DNA of 64,000 bases from Trametopsis cervina (lineage: Eukaryota > Basidiomycota > Agaricomycetes > Polyporales > Irpicaceae): the NCBI GenBank assembly GCA_022385755.1, contig MU278366.1, positions 1 through 64,000 on the forward strand, given 5' to 3'. The notes under the pieces were generated by a model. It saw only the letters and a list, made by a program, of their open reading frames with translations. It was not told the origin of the DNA and ran no database searches. Below are positions 12,120 through 24,484 of this stretch, piece after piece (the stretch's first letter is position 1; each line of letters opens with the position of its first letter). Made by a program: the position numbers and the translations under genes.

Positions 12120-13710
12120 CACACGTCGCCGTCACCAAACCTATTGCGTTCTGATGCTTCCCTAGTTTAGTTCGCCAACACTACAGATAAGCGGCGAGCG
12201 CGCCCTCCTTTTCTGGGGAGAACGATGCTCGGCGTCGCACTCAATCAGACGTGCGTCCTGTTTATCAGCCCTCGGTCTAGTCTTACTTTCCGTGCATCCA
12301 GATTTCCGGAAATACAGCTCGATAAGCCTGCGTCGTCGCCTGCCGCGTCTGTCTCCATGACGTGCTTACCTTTGCGTGCATCGCGCTCATCGACACCACC
12401 ACGACCTCACTCAACCCTCCATCCAATGACACGTACAATGAATTCTGAGTCGTGACCATCCCGCACAGGTGCGAGTCCTCCTTCCCTCCTCCTGGTGCCG
12501 TCGCCTCCTTCACCAGCCGCATATCTTCTACTTGTTCCTCAAGCAGAGCTCTTCTAACTTACACCATTGCTTTTCTCACAGCACTGCGGACCTCGGACGG
12601 CGCTCGAATGCAGGAACTCGTCATCTCGCACGGCTGAGAAGCGTTACGCTCACGCGCAGACCGGATCTGCTCCTGCGCTCGCATCTACACACGTACCCAT
12701 CTCAGACCTCGCATTACCATTGGCCGGTGGCGCGGATCGGTATGCCGTACGTACCTGACCAAGTATCGTACACGGAGCTCGTCGCCCCCGACCGTCACTG
12801 TCAGGTAACGCGTGTCATGCAGAGTCGTCTCGCCGGCTGGTGTGCAAGAGCGTCTAACGGGCGGTGCTTGTCGAGAAATATGTTTCGCCAAGCGCGAGAG
12901 TGCTTTTCTTCCGTTCATCGGTCGTTTAGCATATCGGTGCGAGATGTGCCATGCACATGGAAAGACCTATTTGATGTAGGAGCGTATGCTAACTTTTCTC
13001 TCGCTCCTACTGTAGGTATACTGCGGACAGCCCGGTGAGCGTGCCTCTCGGCACGGTCCAGCGCAGTCTGTGCCGAGGTGTAATCCCATCGTTAGCCGGC
13101 ATTGTAACTTGTCGACGGCATCGCTTTGTGAGTGCACAGTCACGGCATGTGCATAGGCGGCTTCAAGTCCAGTACAGTAGTTGCGATACAATGGCAGCTT
13201 ATACTTATATGTCATCGTGACCGAAAAGGAGGCAGGCCTTTCCGAGACCCGACACACACTGACGACACCGTTGCTCAGTACACTCAGTCCATTGGCCAAA
13301 GAAGTAGGATATTCATGTGCCCTGCTCTGAAAACTGTTTTTCAGCCAGCGAGTGGTACACACGCGCCGACAGCCAACATTCATGGAGCCCGGGTACACAC
13401 ACGAATAGCTCCTACGCGTTCGGCCTACACCACCTACGAGGCGCGTATGATTCGGCGCACGACGTATATGATGACGCCGACCCGTTTCTCTTCGGTCCAC
13501 GGCATGTCGGGAGAGAACGCGCCGACACCGCCATGACGACTTTCTCCTCTTCTCTCCTTTTCCCTCCGGAATCGACACAACGGCAAGCCTGCGGTGTTAC
13601 CGGCAGCCAGTGGTGCGGGCACTTGAAAAACGTCACCGCACCGCCCCTGCTATACTGCTGGCCGAACCTATTGGTCCGTGGCATGGAAGAGTAGTATCAG
13701 GATGAGCACT
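12120..13710 (+). repeat. Diverged tandem repeat, copy B
   Basis: Second copy of the roughly 1.7-kb unit described for copy A, in the same orientation, separated from it by about 160 bp of unmatched DNA. It carries a 21-bp insertion relative to copy A just after 12745, flanked by GTAC on both sides. The longest forward frame (12469-13038) is not shared with copy A. Confidence 0.7.
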
Positions 13711-15109
13711 GACCCCGTCCCTTTCAACCGTAGGTAAGGCGCGCGTGAATCCCAACACATAGACTTCACAATGAACAAATACAAGGTACTCGGGACTCAC
13801 AAGCCGGCTGGTTTGCAATTGGCCATCGAGGAACGTCCGTGATGGACATCGTATAAACGCACACCAAGCGCAGCTCGCTGTGCTACTATACAGTGTCGTC
13901 AGCTGCTCATGCTACCTCTACAGCGAACGCCTCCCAGCAGACACGTGCGATATTCGTACTATGATCCTGGACGTTGTAGAGCCGATGAAGCCGCCTATAG
14001 GCTCGAGCCGGGGGGACACCAAGCATCCGAGATGACGGCGTACTGCAGCTAAGGGAAACGACGCGTCGGGACCTCTACATCATGCCGAGATACTCTCTAG
14101 CGCGAGTGTAATCCTGTGCGCGCAAATGTTGGTCATGCCTATGCCAGCGGACTCTGCGGCTGTCGGCCTTACAAGGTGGCTGATTACGAACAGCAAGTAT
14201 GCAAGACTTTCCCGCCCGGCCACGCTTCGAACGCAAATGATCCGTCATATGCATATCCGAGATTTGCCTGCCCACATCCTTGTCCTTCCGACACATACAC
14301 AGAATACACGTTGATTCTTTGGGCGTACAATGAATCCCTTGCTTTCCTATGAGTATGAACGCCGGTCCTCTGAGCAAGCCCTTCGACTGCTTCCTTCCGT
14401 TTACTGCCATGTTCAACGGTACGAGCACTGTGCCAGGGCGTAATTCAGCTCCGGGACGTCCCGAAGAAGGAGAAAACCTGTCTTTCGACCTGTCGTTCCC
14501 AGGTGCGCACTGACTGCGACGAGCTTCTGACTGTGATAACGGTGATACGCCTGCCCGCGTGTATGATTGTAGTGTGAAAACTAAACAGCTTCCGAGGCCA
14601 CGCAGAAAGTACTGACTGCTGTAGACGTGTTCATATTTGTTCTCTTGGCTACATTTTCGGAGATGAGTCTTATAGCTTGATTCTGTCTCGCTCGCCTGCA
14701 TTCGTTCTTGTGGCATTAGAGTGGATTGTGGACCGGATCAATCGTCTCAGATGAACAATATATTCATGTTATCTGCACGAATGATAATCTGAAGTACGAT
14801 TGACCGCAATGCAAAACTAGCACGTACCTGATTTCATGCTCGGCACGGAAAAAAGCTCGCTGTGAATTCAGGCGATACTGTTTACGTTTTGACACTGTGA
14901 ATTAGTGACGGAGTACACCAGGACTTACTACGATTTGCACGCTGAGAGTAAGCATCCTTTACGAGGAGGGAAACAGGGGACAGGACTAGGTTTGGGACAT
15001 ACATTGCAAGAAAGATAGCGATCACACAACACAAGAGATAAACTAAATAAACGAATCCGTTGAAAGAGAAAAAAGTCTGTGAACGCAGCTGTCCAGAGCA
15101 AGCGCACGC
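13711..15109. other. Intergenic, nothing convincing
   Basis: A 213-codon frame on the minus strand (14075-14716) is the longest feature, but it shows no motif and a composition unlike the real genes nearby, so I do not call it. The right end is the 3' flank of the AT-hook gene. Confidence 0.4.
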
Positions 15110-16661
15110 TCAGCTGTTCCCTGCATCGCTGACGGGCTTTCCCTTCTTCGTACTGTTCTTGCTCCCCTTTGGACGTCCTCTCGGACGCTTCGCAGACGGC
15201 TGTCCATCGGGACCTATACTGCCCGGTGCGGCGCCGCTGTCTTCTGAGGCGCGCTTCTGAGAGGTAGCTGTTGTGGTGGCGGCAGCTTCTGTCTGGAGCC
15301 GTAGTTCCTTGAGGTATCTAAGAAAAGACAAGGTCAGCTGCTACTCCACTTGCAGAGAAGGTGAAAGGAAATGATGGTGTAGTCAGATGTATGGAATACA
15401 GAGAAGGCCAGACCGGTGCACGCGAGCGGTGCCGGGATCACCGCGCATAACTGACAACCAGGAAACGTAGCAGATGAGTCGTCAGAATTCGCACATGCGT
15501 GTTGACGACACGAGACAGCCCGGGGTGGCGTCGCGCAGTGCATAGCCGTTGGGAAACAACGATGGGTGGACGACCACTTACTGTGCCGACTTCTCTTCTA
15601 TCGTTGTTTGCAGACTTGGTAGTGGCGATTGCCCTAGTTCCTGCCGTAGTCTGTCGACATCAGCCTTCGCGGCCGAGTACTCGCCATCCGTGAGTGTCTG
15701 AATCTTTGTTTGCAGCTCGGCCATCCTAGCGTGCGCATGGCGACCGGTAAGCATACACAAGTGAAAGCATCAATTCTGCAGACGCACTCTTCCTTCAGCT
15801 TCGCTTCGAGCATGTCTGTCTGTAACGTTGCGACGTGTGAGTGTACGAACACGCAAGACAAGCCAGGCAAATGTACCTTGTCTCGGTCTTCATTGACCTC
15901 TCTTAGACAAACGAGCAAGCGCGTTCTTTCACTTTCCAGCCTGTCCAAGGGAGTTTCAGCAAGCGAGCCCTTGCGAGACACTATTTGGAAACGATGTACG
16001 TACTTGTTCTTCTGCTCCTTCAGATCCTGGACCGCCTTGTTCTTCGAATCGAGCGTCGCATGTGCAGAGAGTATATGGGCCGTGTGAAGCTGCAGAGTCA
16101 ACGCATGTTTCCTAGGGGAGTGAATGTGAACATGTCAGCACTGGTCAGGATATGTGGCTGCAGCCTGGAGGACACGGCTCGGACGATCGGGGAAAGTATG
16201 GCCGCATAGACACATTCCGCATGAACATTGACTTTTGGCTGCACGTCGTGGGCACCCGTATCCAGCCGGAACGACCGTAAGTTGGGGAGGCCAATTATAA
16301 GCGTCGCAGACCCCGCCCGTTCTACGACGGTCTGGCTTCGGCCGAGTGGCTCTGTCCGATACATGCTTCTATGCAACACAGAACGATTTTGCTGACAACC
16401 TGGTGACTCCTCGAGCGAGCAGAGCTCTAAAGATTGCCCACAGATACACGAGAGAAACCGAAAACTCAAGCGTGGCCTGCAACCTGTATAATGCATATAC
16501 AAGACTCACTTAAGCTCGGCTGTCTTCGCCAAATGTACCAGGTTCTTCGTCCAGTCGTTTCCTTGCGCAAGCAACGGCGCAGCCGAGGCAGCGGGGGCAC
16601 CAGCCGATGTTGACGTCGACGGACCTGCTGCAGACGACGAGGAGCTTCCTACAGCGGCCAT
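15110..16661 (-). CDS. Coiled-coil protein with C-terminal AT-hook
   Basis: Exons are 16661-16510, 16111-15877, 15819-15788, 15725-15582 and 15317-15110. All junction phases agree, giving 256 aa. Residues 1-35 are serine/alanine-rich. Residues about 38-200 are charged and helical with the look of a coiled coil (DWTKNLVHLAKTAELKKHAL, later RLESERTRLL). The tail is basic and ends with the AT-hook core KRPRGRPKGSKN, a minor-groove DNA-binding motif, followed by more lysines. This suggests a nuclear, DNA-associated structural or regulatory protein, but I recognise no named family. The first intron is 398 nt and the last 264 nt, much longer than other introns in this window. Confidence 0.75.
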
Positions 16662-17131
16662 CTCGCGCTCTCCGCGTGTACAATAATTGGGGGGCGGGAG
16701 GGAGATTGAGGGTGTGAGGGGTCTGGGATAGACCTCCGGAAACTGCCATGGTTATTGTTTTTTACGTTTTGCGCGGCGGAGGGGAGCCTTTTTCTGATTG
16801 GTTCGGCGTTAGAGCGCTAGGGGGTGTGTTCCGCTGCATTTGGCATTCTTCAACGACGCTGCTGGTCGGCAGCCAACCTGCGCACGCGACGTTCATTCGT
16901 ATAGTTCGTTTACTGGTTGTTCTTCACGCGTAACAGATAGGCAGATAGTTTTTCTTTGGATAAAAGCAAGAAACAAGCACAGAGAGGGGATAGTAATGCG
17001 ATCCATGCAATCTAGTAATACAAAATTTCCTGTCCACCCATTGAAACCCCAAGAGAAATAAATCCTAAATGAAAATCTACACCATAAGCATCATGAGCAA
17101 ATTGGATCATCCGTGGCCAGAAACTAACTGA
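16662..17131. other. Intergenic: promoter of the AT-hook gene, 3' flank of the F-box gene
   Basis: Both neighbours are on the minus strand. The part next to 16661 holds the upstream region of the AT-hook gene; the rest is A/T-richer DNA. No motif stood out. Confidence 0.5.
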
Positions 17132-18704
17132 TCACAGAAATAACGGTAAATGTCTTGTCGGCCGCACAAGGGTTAATGCCCCAACACAGCCAAATGTGGT
17201 ACAACTTGGTACCTCCCCAAAATACAAAATACCACGCTGCTCCAGCTCGCGGCTCACCCGCGCCTGCCTGTCCTTCTCCATAACTGGCGACGGAGGCGGA
17301 GAAGGAGGTACATCAAGGAGGACGGTGACGGACTTGAGCTTGGAAAGTCGTCGGCAGTGCACGGTGAGTTGTTCCCAGATGAAATCCGGGACGTGCCCAA
17401 GGTCGAGGGCGAGGTGCGAGAGCGAGAGCGGCATAGAGGCGACGAACATAAGCGGAAGCTCCCATGTAGCGATAAAGAATGACTCGACAGGCATCGTCCC
17501 GATAAATTTGAATCGATGAAGGTGCGGGAGATACAAGCCGAGAGCCTTGCTCAACTCGCCCGCATTTCCTAAAGGAGGCACGTCAGACGATGTTCAGAAA
17601 GAGGGAGGATGAGGGTTTGTGCTACTCACTATGCTCATGAAGCGACAGTGAGGATCGCTTCCATGGTATTCCATTCAAATCGAATGTAAGCTCTGTGAGG
17701 TTCATTCCGGGATTGCTCGGCTGAGAAAGGAGCCACGCAAGACGCGGTGCGTCATGGTATAGATCCAACCTCATGGTGAGGGACGCAAACTTCCGGAACG
17801 ACGTCGTCTTCTCCAGGAGCGGTAGGACGTAGTCCGCAGAGGTCTCGCGAATGTGTAGCTCCTTGAAAAGTAATTGATTTGTCCTAGGTATCGTCATAGA
17901 GTAGCTGTCATCCATCCAGGGCCCGAATCCGTCGTTCACGTGCACCTCCTCGAGGGTGACCACATCGATCGCGGAGAAAATGGACATGAGCGAACCGAGC
18001 TCATTTAGATGATCCTGGCTGACGCGCACTTTGCGGAGTGATAGCTTCCTGAGCATGAACACCGACCGCACAGAGGGGAGCTTTACACGGCCGGGATGGA
18101 CGAAAGGCTTGATCGAGTTCAAACGGATGATCTGGAGATAGGCACGCAGTGCCTTGCGGAGGTTGATAACGTGCACCGAGCTCTTGCGCCGGCGTCGATC
18201 AAGGGCAGGTACGAGCCGGATCCCATCCAACTGCAGCTCCTCGAGGCGCGGGAGGTACGGTAACATCGCCTTGAGCGTCTTGGCGGACAGCGCTGCCTCG
18301 ACTTCGGACGGTGTCCACACGGTGAGTCGGAGAACTCTGATCTGCCCCGCGGCGGCTGGGGATGTGAGCAAGAACCGCACAAAGTTTTCAAAGGTCTTGC
18401 CGCCACCCTTGCTGACCACAGTACGCGCGAACAGCCGAGGAGTCGCGATCGCGTTCCAACGGCGCGAAACGAGGCGGCATGTCGTTAGATCGAGGGGTAC
18501 GCTGCGCCTAGAGGCCAGCGGGGCGAGATGTAGCCTGCGTCGGTCCTCGTCTTGTACACATCGCAGGATCCCATCAAGCAGCTCGAGCGGGATGAGCGCA
18601 GTGTACGACTTGCTCCGATTGAAAGGCTTCCTTGCACCAGAGCCTGAGTAGGCAGTGGCGGCGGTGATTATTGCAGCATCTGCGCGACGGCCACCATCGG
18701 TCAT
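17132..18704 (-). CDS. F-box protein with LRR-like C-terminus
   Basis: Likely substrate receptor of an SCF (Skp1-cullin-F-box) ubiquitin ligase. Two exons, 18704-17630 and 17568-17132, separated by a 61-nt intron; frame is kept, giving 503 aa. The F-box-like motif begins near residue 37 (IPLELLDGILRCVQDEDRR) and is followed by the typical CRLVSRRWNAIATPRLFART segment. The rest contains regularly spaced leucine-rich segments (LPRLEELQLDGIRL, MLRKLSLRKVRV, MNLTELTFDLNGI, LPHLHRFKF), as in the large Agaricomycete F-box/LRR families. The substrate is unknown. The start is the first ATG, and upstream DNA lacks another in-frame candidate that looks coding. Confidence 0.82.
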
Positions 18705-19595
18705 GCGTGGGGAAAGCGGCGGTACTGTGCAACGCTGAGAAAGGGGAAGGAGAGGGGCTGAGAAGACGATGTAAGTAGGTGCAATTGCAAGGCCAGGAAC
18801 GCGGGTTGGGGCGGTCCGTGCTTATAATCCCTGGTAAACGCTGCAGTCCTTACCACATTCGTGTGCCTTAGCACACACATCGCCGTCTGATAAGCCGTGA
18901 AGCCTGGAAATGACAATGCCGGCTCGCCGAGGCCATGTTTATGAGAGGCTGATTATGCAGGTGAAGCCGGCTTGTACGCCAGAAAAGATGTTCAGCGCAG
19001 CAGGTGACGTTAGTGCCAAGAGGATGTGCGAAGAAACGAATGGGATAGACAATTCTTACTTGCCGATTAAAGCCGATAATCAGCCTTGGGTCAAAATCAG
19101 TTCAAAATATTGCAATACTTCGAGGTCGTCCTCGCTTGAAGGCTATGTACTGCAAGCGTAGGTCATGAGCGAAAGGTCTGTGATGATTTCGCGCTTGTGC
19201 GTCATTGTAGTGTGTACGTTCGTTATGAAGTACTAACAGACTTATACAGTGCTTACCTTAGACTATAATAAGGTGTTGGTGTTTACAATTCGACAACACT
19301 CTATCAACTGACGCCGGAGGTGGTCGTCGCCACTTGCACCCATGTCGCTACGCCAGTATCACAGGCCCTGCCCACTCCGTTCGTCTTCCAGTGAATGTCG
19401 ACACCCTATCTAAATCTGCAAGCTCTCATTGTCAGCCATGGTTGCACAAGTTACAAAAGCGTCGTTGTCTTCTAGGGACTTTAATAACGGCATTGGCTCT
19501 TTTGGGATCGGTACATCAAACCCTCAAAGGAGCAATGCTCCTAGCTCAACTATATATAACAGCCCACTCGTCGTTCGCGTCCTCACGCCCCAATC
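18705..19595. other. Divergent intergenic region
   Basis: Lies between the F-box gene (-) and the first BTB gene (+), so it should hold both promoters. A TATA-like TATATATA sits at about 19550, some 45 bp before the BTB1 start. No gene was recognised. Confidence 0.45.
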
Positions 19596-20946
19596 ATGGC
19601 CTCTACTGCTCGTTCGCATGTTTATCCCCCTTCCAGTCTACAGGATGCGCTGCTGAATTCCGCTGCAAAAGGGACGTTTGCCGACACGAGGTACTATCTG
19701 TACTCCCGCAGACTGAAGAATGGAGCGATAGGAGAGCCACGCGTGGTGTACGCTAACAGTAAAGTTATGCAAGGCGCTGCGGCGCACTTTGTTTCGCGTG
19801 CGTATCGCCCTGACTGTGCATGTTTGACTTGACACAAGCCATTAGTCTTCCAGAGTTGAATGGAGAATTCTTGAACAGCCCGAAGATCGAGGCTGAGACC
19901 GAGGATTACGGCTATGACTCTGACAGTGATTTGGAAGACTGGGCAAGCGATGGTGATGAGGAAGCCATCACCGCATCCGGGAGCGAAGGTCAAGACGTCG
20001 CAACGAGCTCCTGCTCACCGACTGGTACTCAGCTAACTACAAACGCTTCTGAACCTGTGCCGGTGGCTGTAGAATCTAAGTACCGAGTGGTTGTGCCTGA
20101 TGTGGCTGCCGATACGTGAGTTCCCAGGAAAGTCGACCCGCCCTACGTCTCAACTGACAACACGACTTGACCCAGATGGCAGGCTCTCATAGGTTTTATA
20201 TACACTGGCACCATTCGGTTTGCACCGCTTAAATCTCAAGGAATCGCTTTCCGTCGCAGAGAACGGCGAAAACATTGCGAGGATAATCCAAACCTGCCTC
20301 CTCTATGTTCTCCAAAGTCCATTTATCGACTTGCAGACATTGTGAGTTGTTTGGTGATCCTCCCTCAATTGATCATATCAATTGAAACCCTGGCGTTGTT
20401 GAGGTTGGAATCCAGGAACTGAAAGACCTCGCGCTAAAGGATCTCGAATCGAGGATAACTGCGGAAACTATCAGTCAGGAGATGTTCTCCAAGTTCTCAT
20501 CAACGTACGTGCTTACTTTTGATATCCATTATCAGTATCGGCATTAGTATAACACTTACGTCAAGGTATGAGGAGGTTCTCCAGATGGAGCTCGAGAATC
20601 TCTATGCGAATTGCATGCTTGCGGTAGTCATGCCAGAACTTTTGGAACGTATCGCGTCGATTACGCATGGGGACCTTCCGCATAGTGAGGTCGTTCTGTC
20701 CGCTTTGATACGCAAACTCTCAGCGTTACTTATACCGAACGAGCGTGATTTTGGTACGTTCTGCAGAGATATTTGCTTGCAAATACGCCTAACTCTACTG
20801 CTCCTGCTCCAGTTGCAGCAGCATCTGCTGATGCTGAAGCCAGTTATGCTCCATATGGTGGAGGTTTGTTTGGACAACGTGATCCCAGTCCTGGCCCGGG
20901 GGTTCCTAGCCAGGCCGTGATCAATAGGCGCAAAAAGCGCAAATAG
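19596..20946 (+). CDS. BTB/POZ-domain protein, tandem copy 1
   Basis: Six exons (19596-19801, 19846-20115, 20176-20341, 20404-20504, 20566-20753, 20813-20946), phases consistent, 354 aa. The BTB fold is split: the first strand/helix part (DTRYYLYSRR... VVYANSKVM) lies at residues about 25-65. An acidic insert (YDSDSDLEDWASDGDEE) follows, then the second part (WQALIGFIYTGTIRFAPLKS) at about residue 160. A helical region with PKSIYRLADIVGIQELKDLA follows, as in basidiomycete BTB proteins. The C-terminus ends in a basic run, NRRKKRK, a candidate nuclear signal absent from copies 2 and 3. These proteins are usually adaptors for cullin-3 ligases or transcriptional regulators; which applies here is unknown. 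The exon 1 donor (GTATCG) is the only unusual splice site. Confidence 0.82.
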
Positions 20947-21630
20947 GTGCCCCTCTTTACGTTTTCTCGGCCTCCTTCCCCCATACTGTCCGCACCCGAT
21001 ACTCAGATCATTCGGCCTGGTGACCCAACTCGGTTTAGACGAATCCACTCTCGCATCCTATCCACGGAAATCTTGTGTAAAGCGTATGAGGCGCTGAGTG
21101 AATTTAAAATGATACGATTTGTGTTTGTATTCGACTTTGTCGCGGCGCAATAACCCTTGTGACGTCTCAATCTGAGCCACCCTGTATCCCGGCGTTACCG
21201 CCCACATGAGGCATATAGCGAGGCTTCTGCTGACGATATGTACGTACATTCTGTTGTTTCTGTCGGAACTGTTTTTCCCAGTTGCACTGACATACTGTTC
21301 CACGACACGGTTTTGGTACGCTCCTCATGTATGATTTATCAAATGTTGTAGCTTCTGACATGAATTTCGCAGATGACCGCCTTCCCGCTCGAGAATGGTG
21401 CGCGACGACCCAGACGAGACAAGTCGCGCAATTCTGTGTACCCTGGTTCTTACTCGCATATAGATCAAGAGATGAACACGCTGCGTGTGATAAGCGAATC
21501 CGATCATAACTGATATCCTTCCTGGCGTGTATGGGCCTTGGTGCGTTTTCCACGTGTACGAATTCTCATAGGAAGCTTACTCGCGGTGTCCGGTCAGGGT
21601 TTCTCTCTTTCCTCCATCCACATAGACACG
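20947..21630. other. Spacer between BTB copies 1 and 2
   Basis: No gene or recognisable relic of a further BTB copy was found. It should hold the terminator of copy 1 and the promoter of copy 2. Confidence 0.5.
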
Positions 21631-22903
21631 ATGTCCGTTTCTGTACAACAAACCTGGTCTAAGCTTCTCCCAGCTGTGGAAGACGAACTGCTCTCCTCTG
21701 CAACGAACGGCACGTTCACGGACACAGTCTATTATCTGTATTCACAAAGATTGAAAAACGGGAAGATCAGTAAACCACGCCCGGTTTATGCAAATAGTAG
21801 GGTGATGAGAGCAACTGCATCTTACTTTATTGCACGTGAGTACAAGACGGCACATATTTAAGTTGCTGAGGTCTGATGTAGCGGTCTTGGATTTAGAGCT
21901 CAGCGGCGAGTTCTCAACCAGTCACAAAATCAGTGCCGAGACGCAGCACTATGAATACGACTCAGACAGTGATCTCGACGACTTTGACGGTGATCTCGAT
22001 GGCCTGAACAGTGATAACACACCTCTGGAGAATGTCTGGGATGGAATGGAAGGCAAAGGGAAGGAAATTGCACGGAACGCAAGCATGAATCCAAACGAGA
22101 CAGAGCGGTCTGAGACAACCGCAGAAAGCTCCCAGTCCACGGCTATGGACATAAAGTATCAGATTTTTATACCAGATGTAGCTGCTCGAACGTGAGTTGG
22201 CTCTGCAGATTACTTGGGTCGTATATCAGTATCAGCTGACCATATAATCTATCTCCTCGTAGATGGCAAGCCCTCGTAGTTTGGGCCCACACAGGTCTTC
22301 TCCAGTTTGCTCCGTTGAAATCTGCAGGCCTTCCGGCTGTGGAACAAGAAAAGTCTCCAGAGCAATTTCTGACTCGGCTTCCGATGTGCTCTCCAAAACC
22401 TCTTTATCGCCTTGCGGACATCGTGAGTTACCTTTTTTTATGAAGTAAATGTGCACCAAGACAAGGCTTGGGGATTATTAGGTCGGCATGGAGCGGTTGA
22501 AGAATAAAGCGTTTGCGGAGCTCGAGTCCCAAGTGACATCAAGGACTGTCACGCATGAGATGTTCTCGAACTTCTCGTCTATGTATGTTCTACTCATGCG
22601 TTGTTGTGCTGACACATGCTAACCTCTCGGAAGGTACAGGGATGTGCTCAAAATGCAACTCTCATTTGCATTCAGCGAGGACACGTTGCAAACAATTATG
22701 CCAGAGATCATGAAAAATATTCGGCCGATTGTGCAAGGAGAAATGCCTCATAGCGAACAGGTCTTATCTGCTTTGCTCAGCAAGCTCAAAGAAACAACAA
22801 TCCTCCTCGCATCAGGTCAGTTCCATCGCTAATGTTGCTGTTGATAGCTGATTTGTCTCCAGAGAGACGGCGGCGGAAGCGACTAGCAGTCAAGAGATGT
22901 TGA
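21631..22903 (+). CDS. BTB/POZ-domain protein, tandem copy 2
   Basis: Six exons (21631-21835, 21882-22191, 22263-22422, 22482-22582, 22634-22815, 22863-22903), 332 aa. It follows copy 1 closely in intron positions; exon 4 is exactly 101 nt in all three copies. Residues match segment by segment: DTVYYLYSQR, the acidic insert YEYDSDSDLDDFDGDLDG, WQALVVWAHTGLLQFAPLKS, and PKPLYRLADIVGMERLKNKA. The C-terminus is short and basic (RRRRKRLAVKRC). It is the shortest and most diverged of the three between the BTB halves. Expected role: adaptor of a cullin-3 ligase or a chromatin/transcription factor; not determined. Confidence 0.82.
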
Positions 22904-23139
22904 TAACAGAGTGGTGTCAGTCAAGTACGGGTGCCTGTTTGATTAATACGCCCTGCGATTTCTAAGCTACCATTAACACTCATCACTACACAATTGACTT
23001 CTTCCTATACCGAGTCCACTATCGCCCATTACGGTGGCCACGTAGGTAATATAATAGAAGCAAAATGGTGATCGCACCCTGATTAGAGATTATGCTCTGC
23101 TGTAGCCACTGTCACTCTCCCTCTACACTCACCGCTTGA

Positions 23140-24484
23140 ATGTCATCGGTCGCTCGATCAAAAGAATTCCCAACATCAGGGGTACTTGATGCACTTGGGG
23201 CTGCTGTTGCAGATGGCTTGTTTGCAGATACAGCATATTATCTATATTCACGGAAAACAAGGAGCTGGAAGATAGGTGAATTGCGCACCATATATGCGAA
23301 TAGTCGAGTGATGAAGAGTGCAGCGCCATATCTTGCTGCCCGTAAGTAGTAAATTGAACTGTGCACCGACGTGTAGCTGAGCGTTGGATTTGGCGAGGCT
23401 CAGAGCTGGAGTCCAGTGCCACAGATTCTCAGAATTCTCAAAGCATTGGTGCAGAGACACAAGATTATGCATATGAATCCGACAGTGATCTTGACGACTC
23501 GGAGAGTGAATTCGAGGAAACAAATGCCGATCAGCAAAATGATGGTGTCGAGACCGTTACTCCATCCTCAGCCTCAAGTGCAAATCCGAAGAGGGCGGAC
23601 GGAACTCATGTGCCCTCGAGTATGCTTCGACGTATGTCCGGTGGGAAGCAGTACAAATATCAATTAATTGTACCTGATGTTGCGGCTAACACGTAGGCTC
23701 TTGAGTGTCGACTGCTGGACGAGCATAACCTGCTGACAGCCTGACTCTAATCTAGGTGGCAAGCCCTCGTTGTATTCATCTACACGGGCACTATTCGTTT
23801 TGCCCCTTTGAGATCTCAGGGCCTCGAATTCTATCGTACGGAGCGGACAAAGCATCGTGAGACGAACCCTCGCTGGCCTGCTCTGTGTTCTCCGAAGTCG
23901 GTCTATCGCCTTGCGGACATCGTGCGTCTTTTCAACCCAAATTCCCTTAGAAAATGGTTCGACAATTATAGTTATCTAAGTTAGTGTTCGTGTCTGTAAT
24001 GTAGGTTGGGCTTAAAGAGCTGAAGATACTTGCTTTCGATGATCTCAAATCAAGAATTACGGAGATGACTATCAACCGGGAGATATTTTCCAAATTTACA
24101 GCCACGTACGTACCGCTTTCCCCCCTATCTTGCCGACCAGTATGTTGAACAAACATATCCCGCGTATGTGGCAGGTATAACGAGGTCCTCGAAATGCAAA
24201 TGCAGATTTTATGTACCGGCGCTATGCTCGCGCAAGTCATGCCAAAGACCCTCAAGACCGTTGCAGCAGTCACTCAGAGTTCGCAGATGCCACACGTCGA
24301 AAACGCTTTGGCCGCCATGATCCTCAAGCTGTCGATGATTCTTTCGACTAACGAATCTGCGCTGCCGTCGTCGTCTAGTGAAGGGGATAAACTGGTCAGT
24401 ACTATCAATGCAATGGACCGCAGCGATGATACTCGACTTATAGGATTTGCCGGTGTTGCAGGTTCCGTTAAGACAGTCGCCTGA
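23140..24484 (+). CDS. BTB/POZ-domain protein, tandem copy 3
   Basis: Five exons (23140-23341, 23377-23692, 23756-23921, 24005-24105, 24175-24484), 364 aa. The order of modules is the same: DTAYYLYSRK near residue 30, the acidic insert YAYESDSDLDDSESEFEE, then WQALVVFIYTGTIRFAPLRS, then PKSVYRLADIVGLKELKILA. The last intron of copies 1 and 2 is missing, so the C-terminus reads through and ends in a different, non-basic tail. Copy 3 shares more residues with copy 1 than with copy 2 in the second BTB half, suggesting copies 1 and 3 split later or converted each other; this is a visual estimate. Confidence 0.82.

Noticed and set aside
14075..14716. 213-codon minus-strand frame
   Set aside because: No motif, no neighbour context, odd composition; taken as chance.
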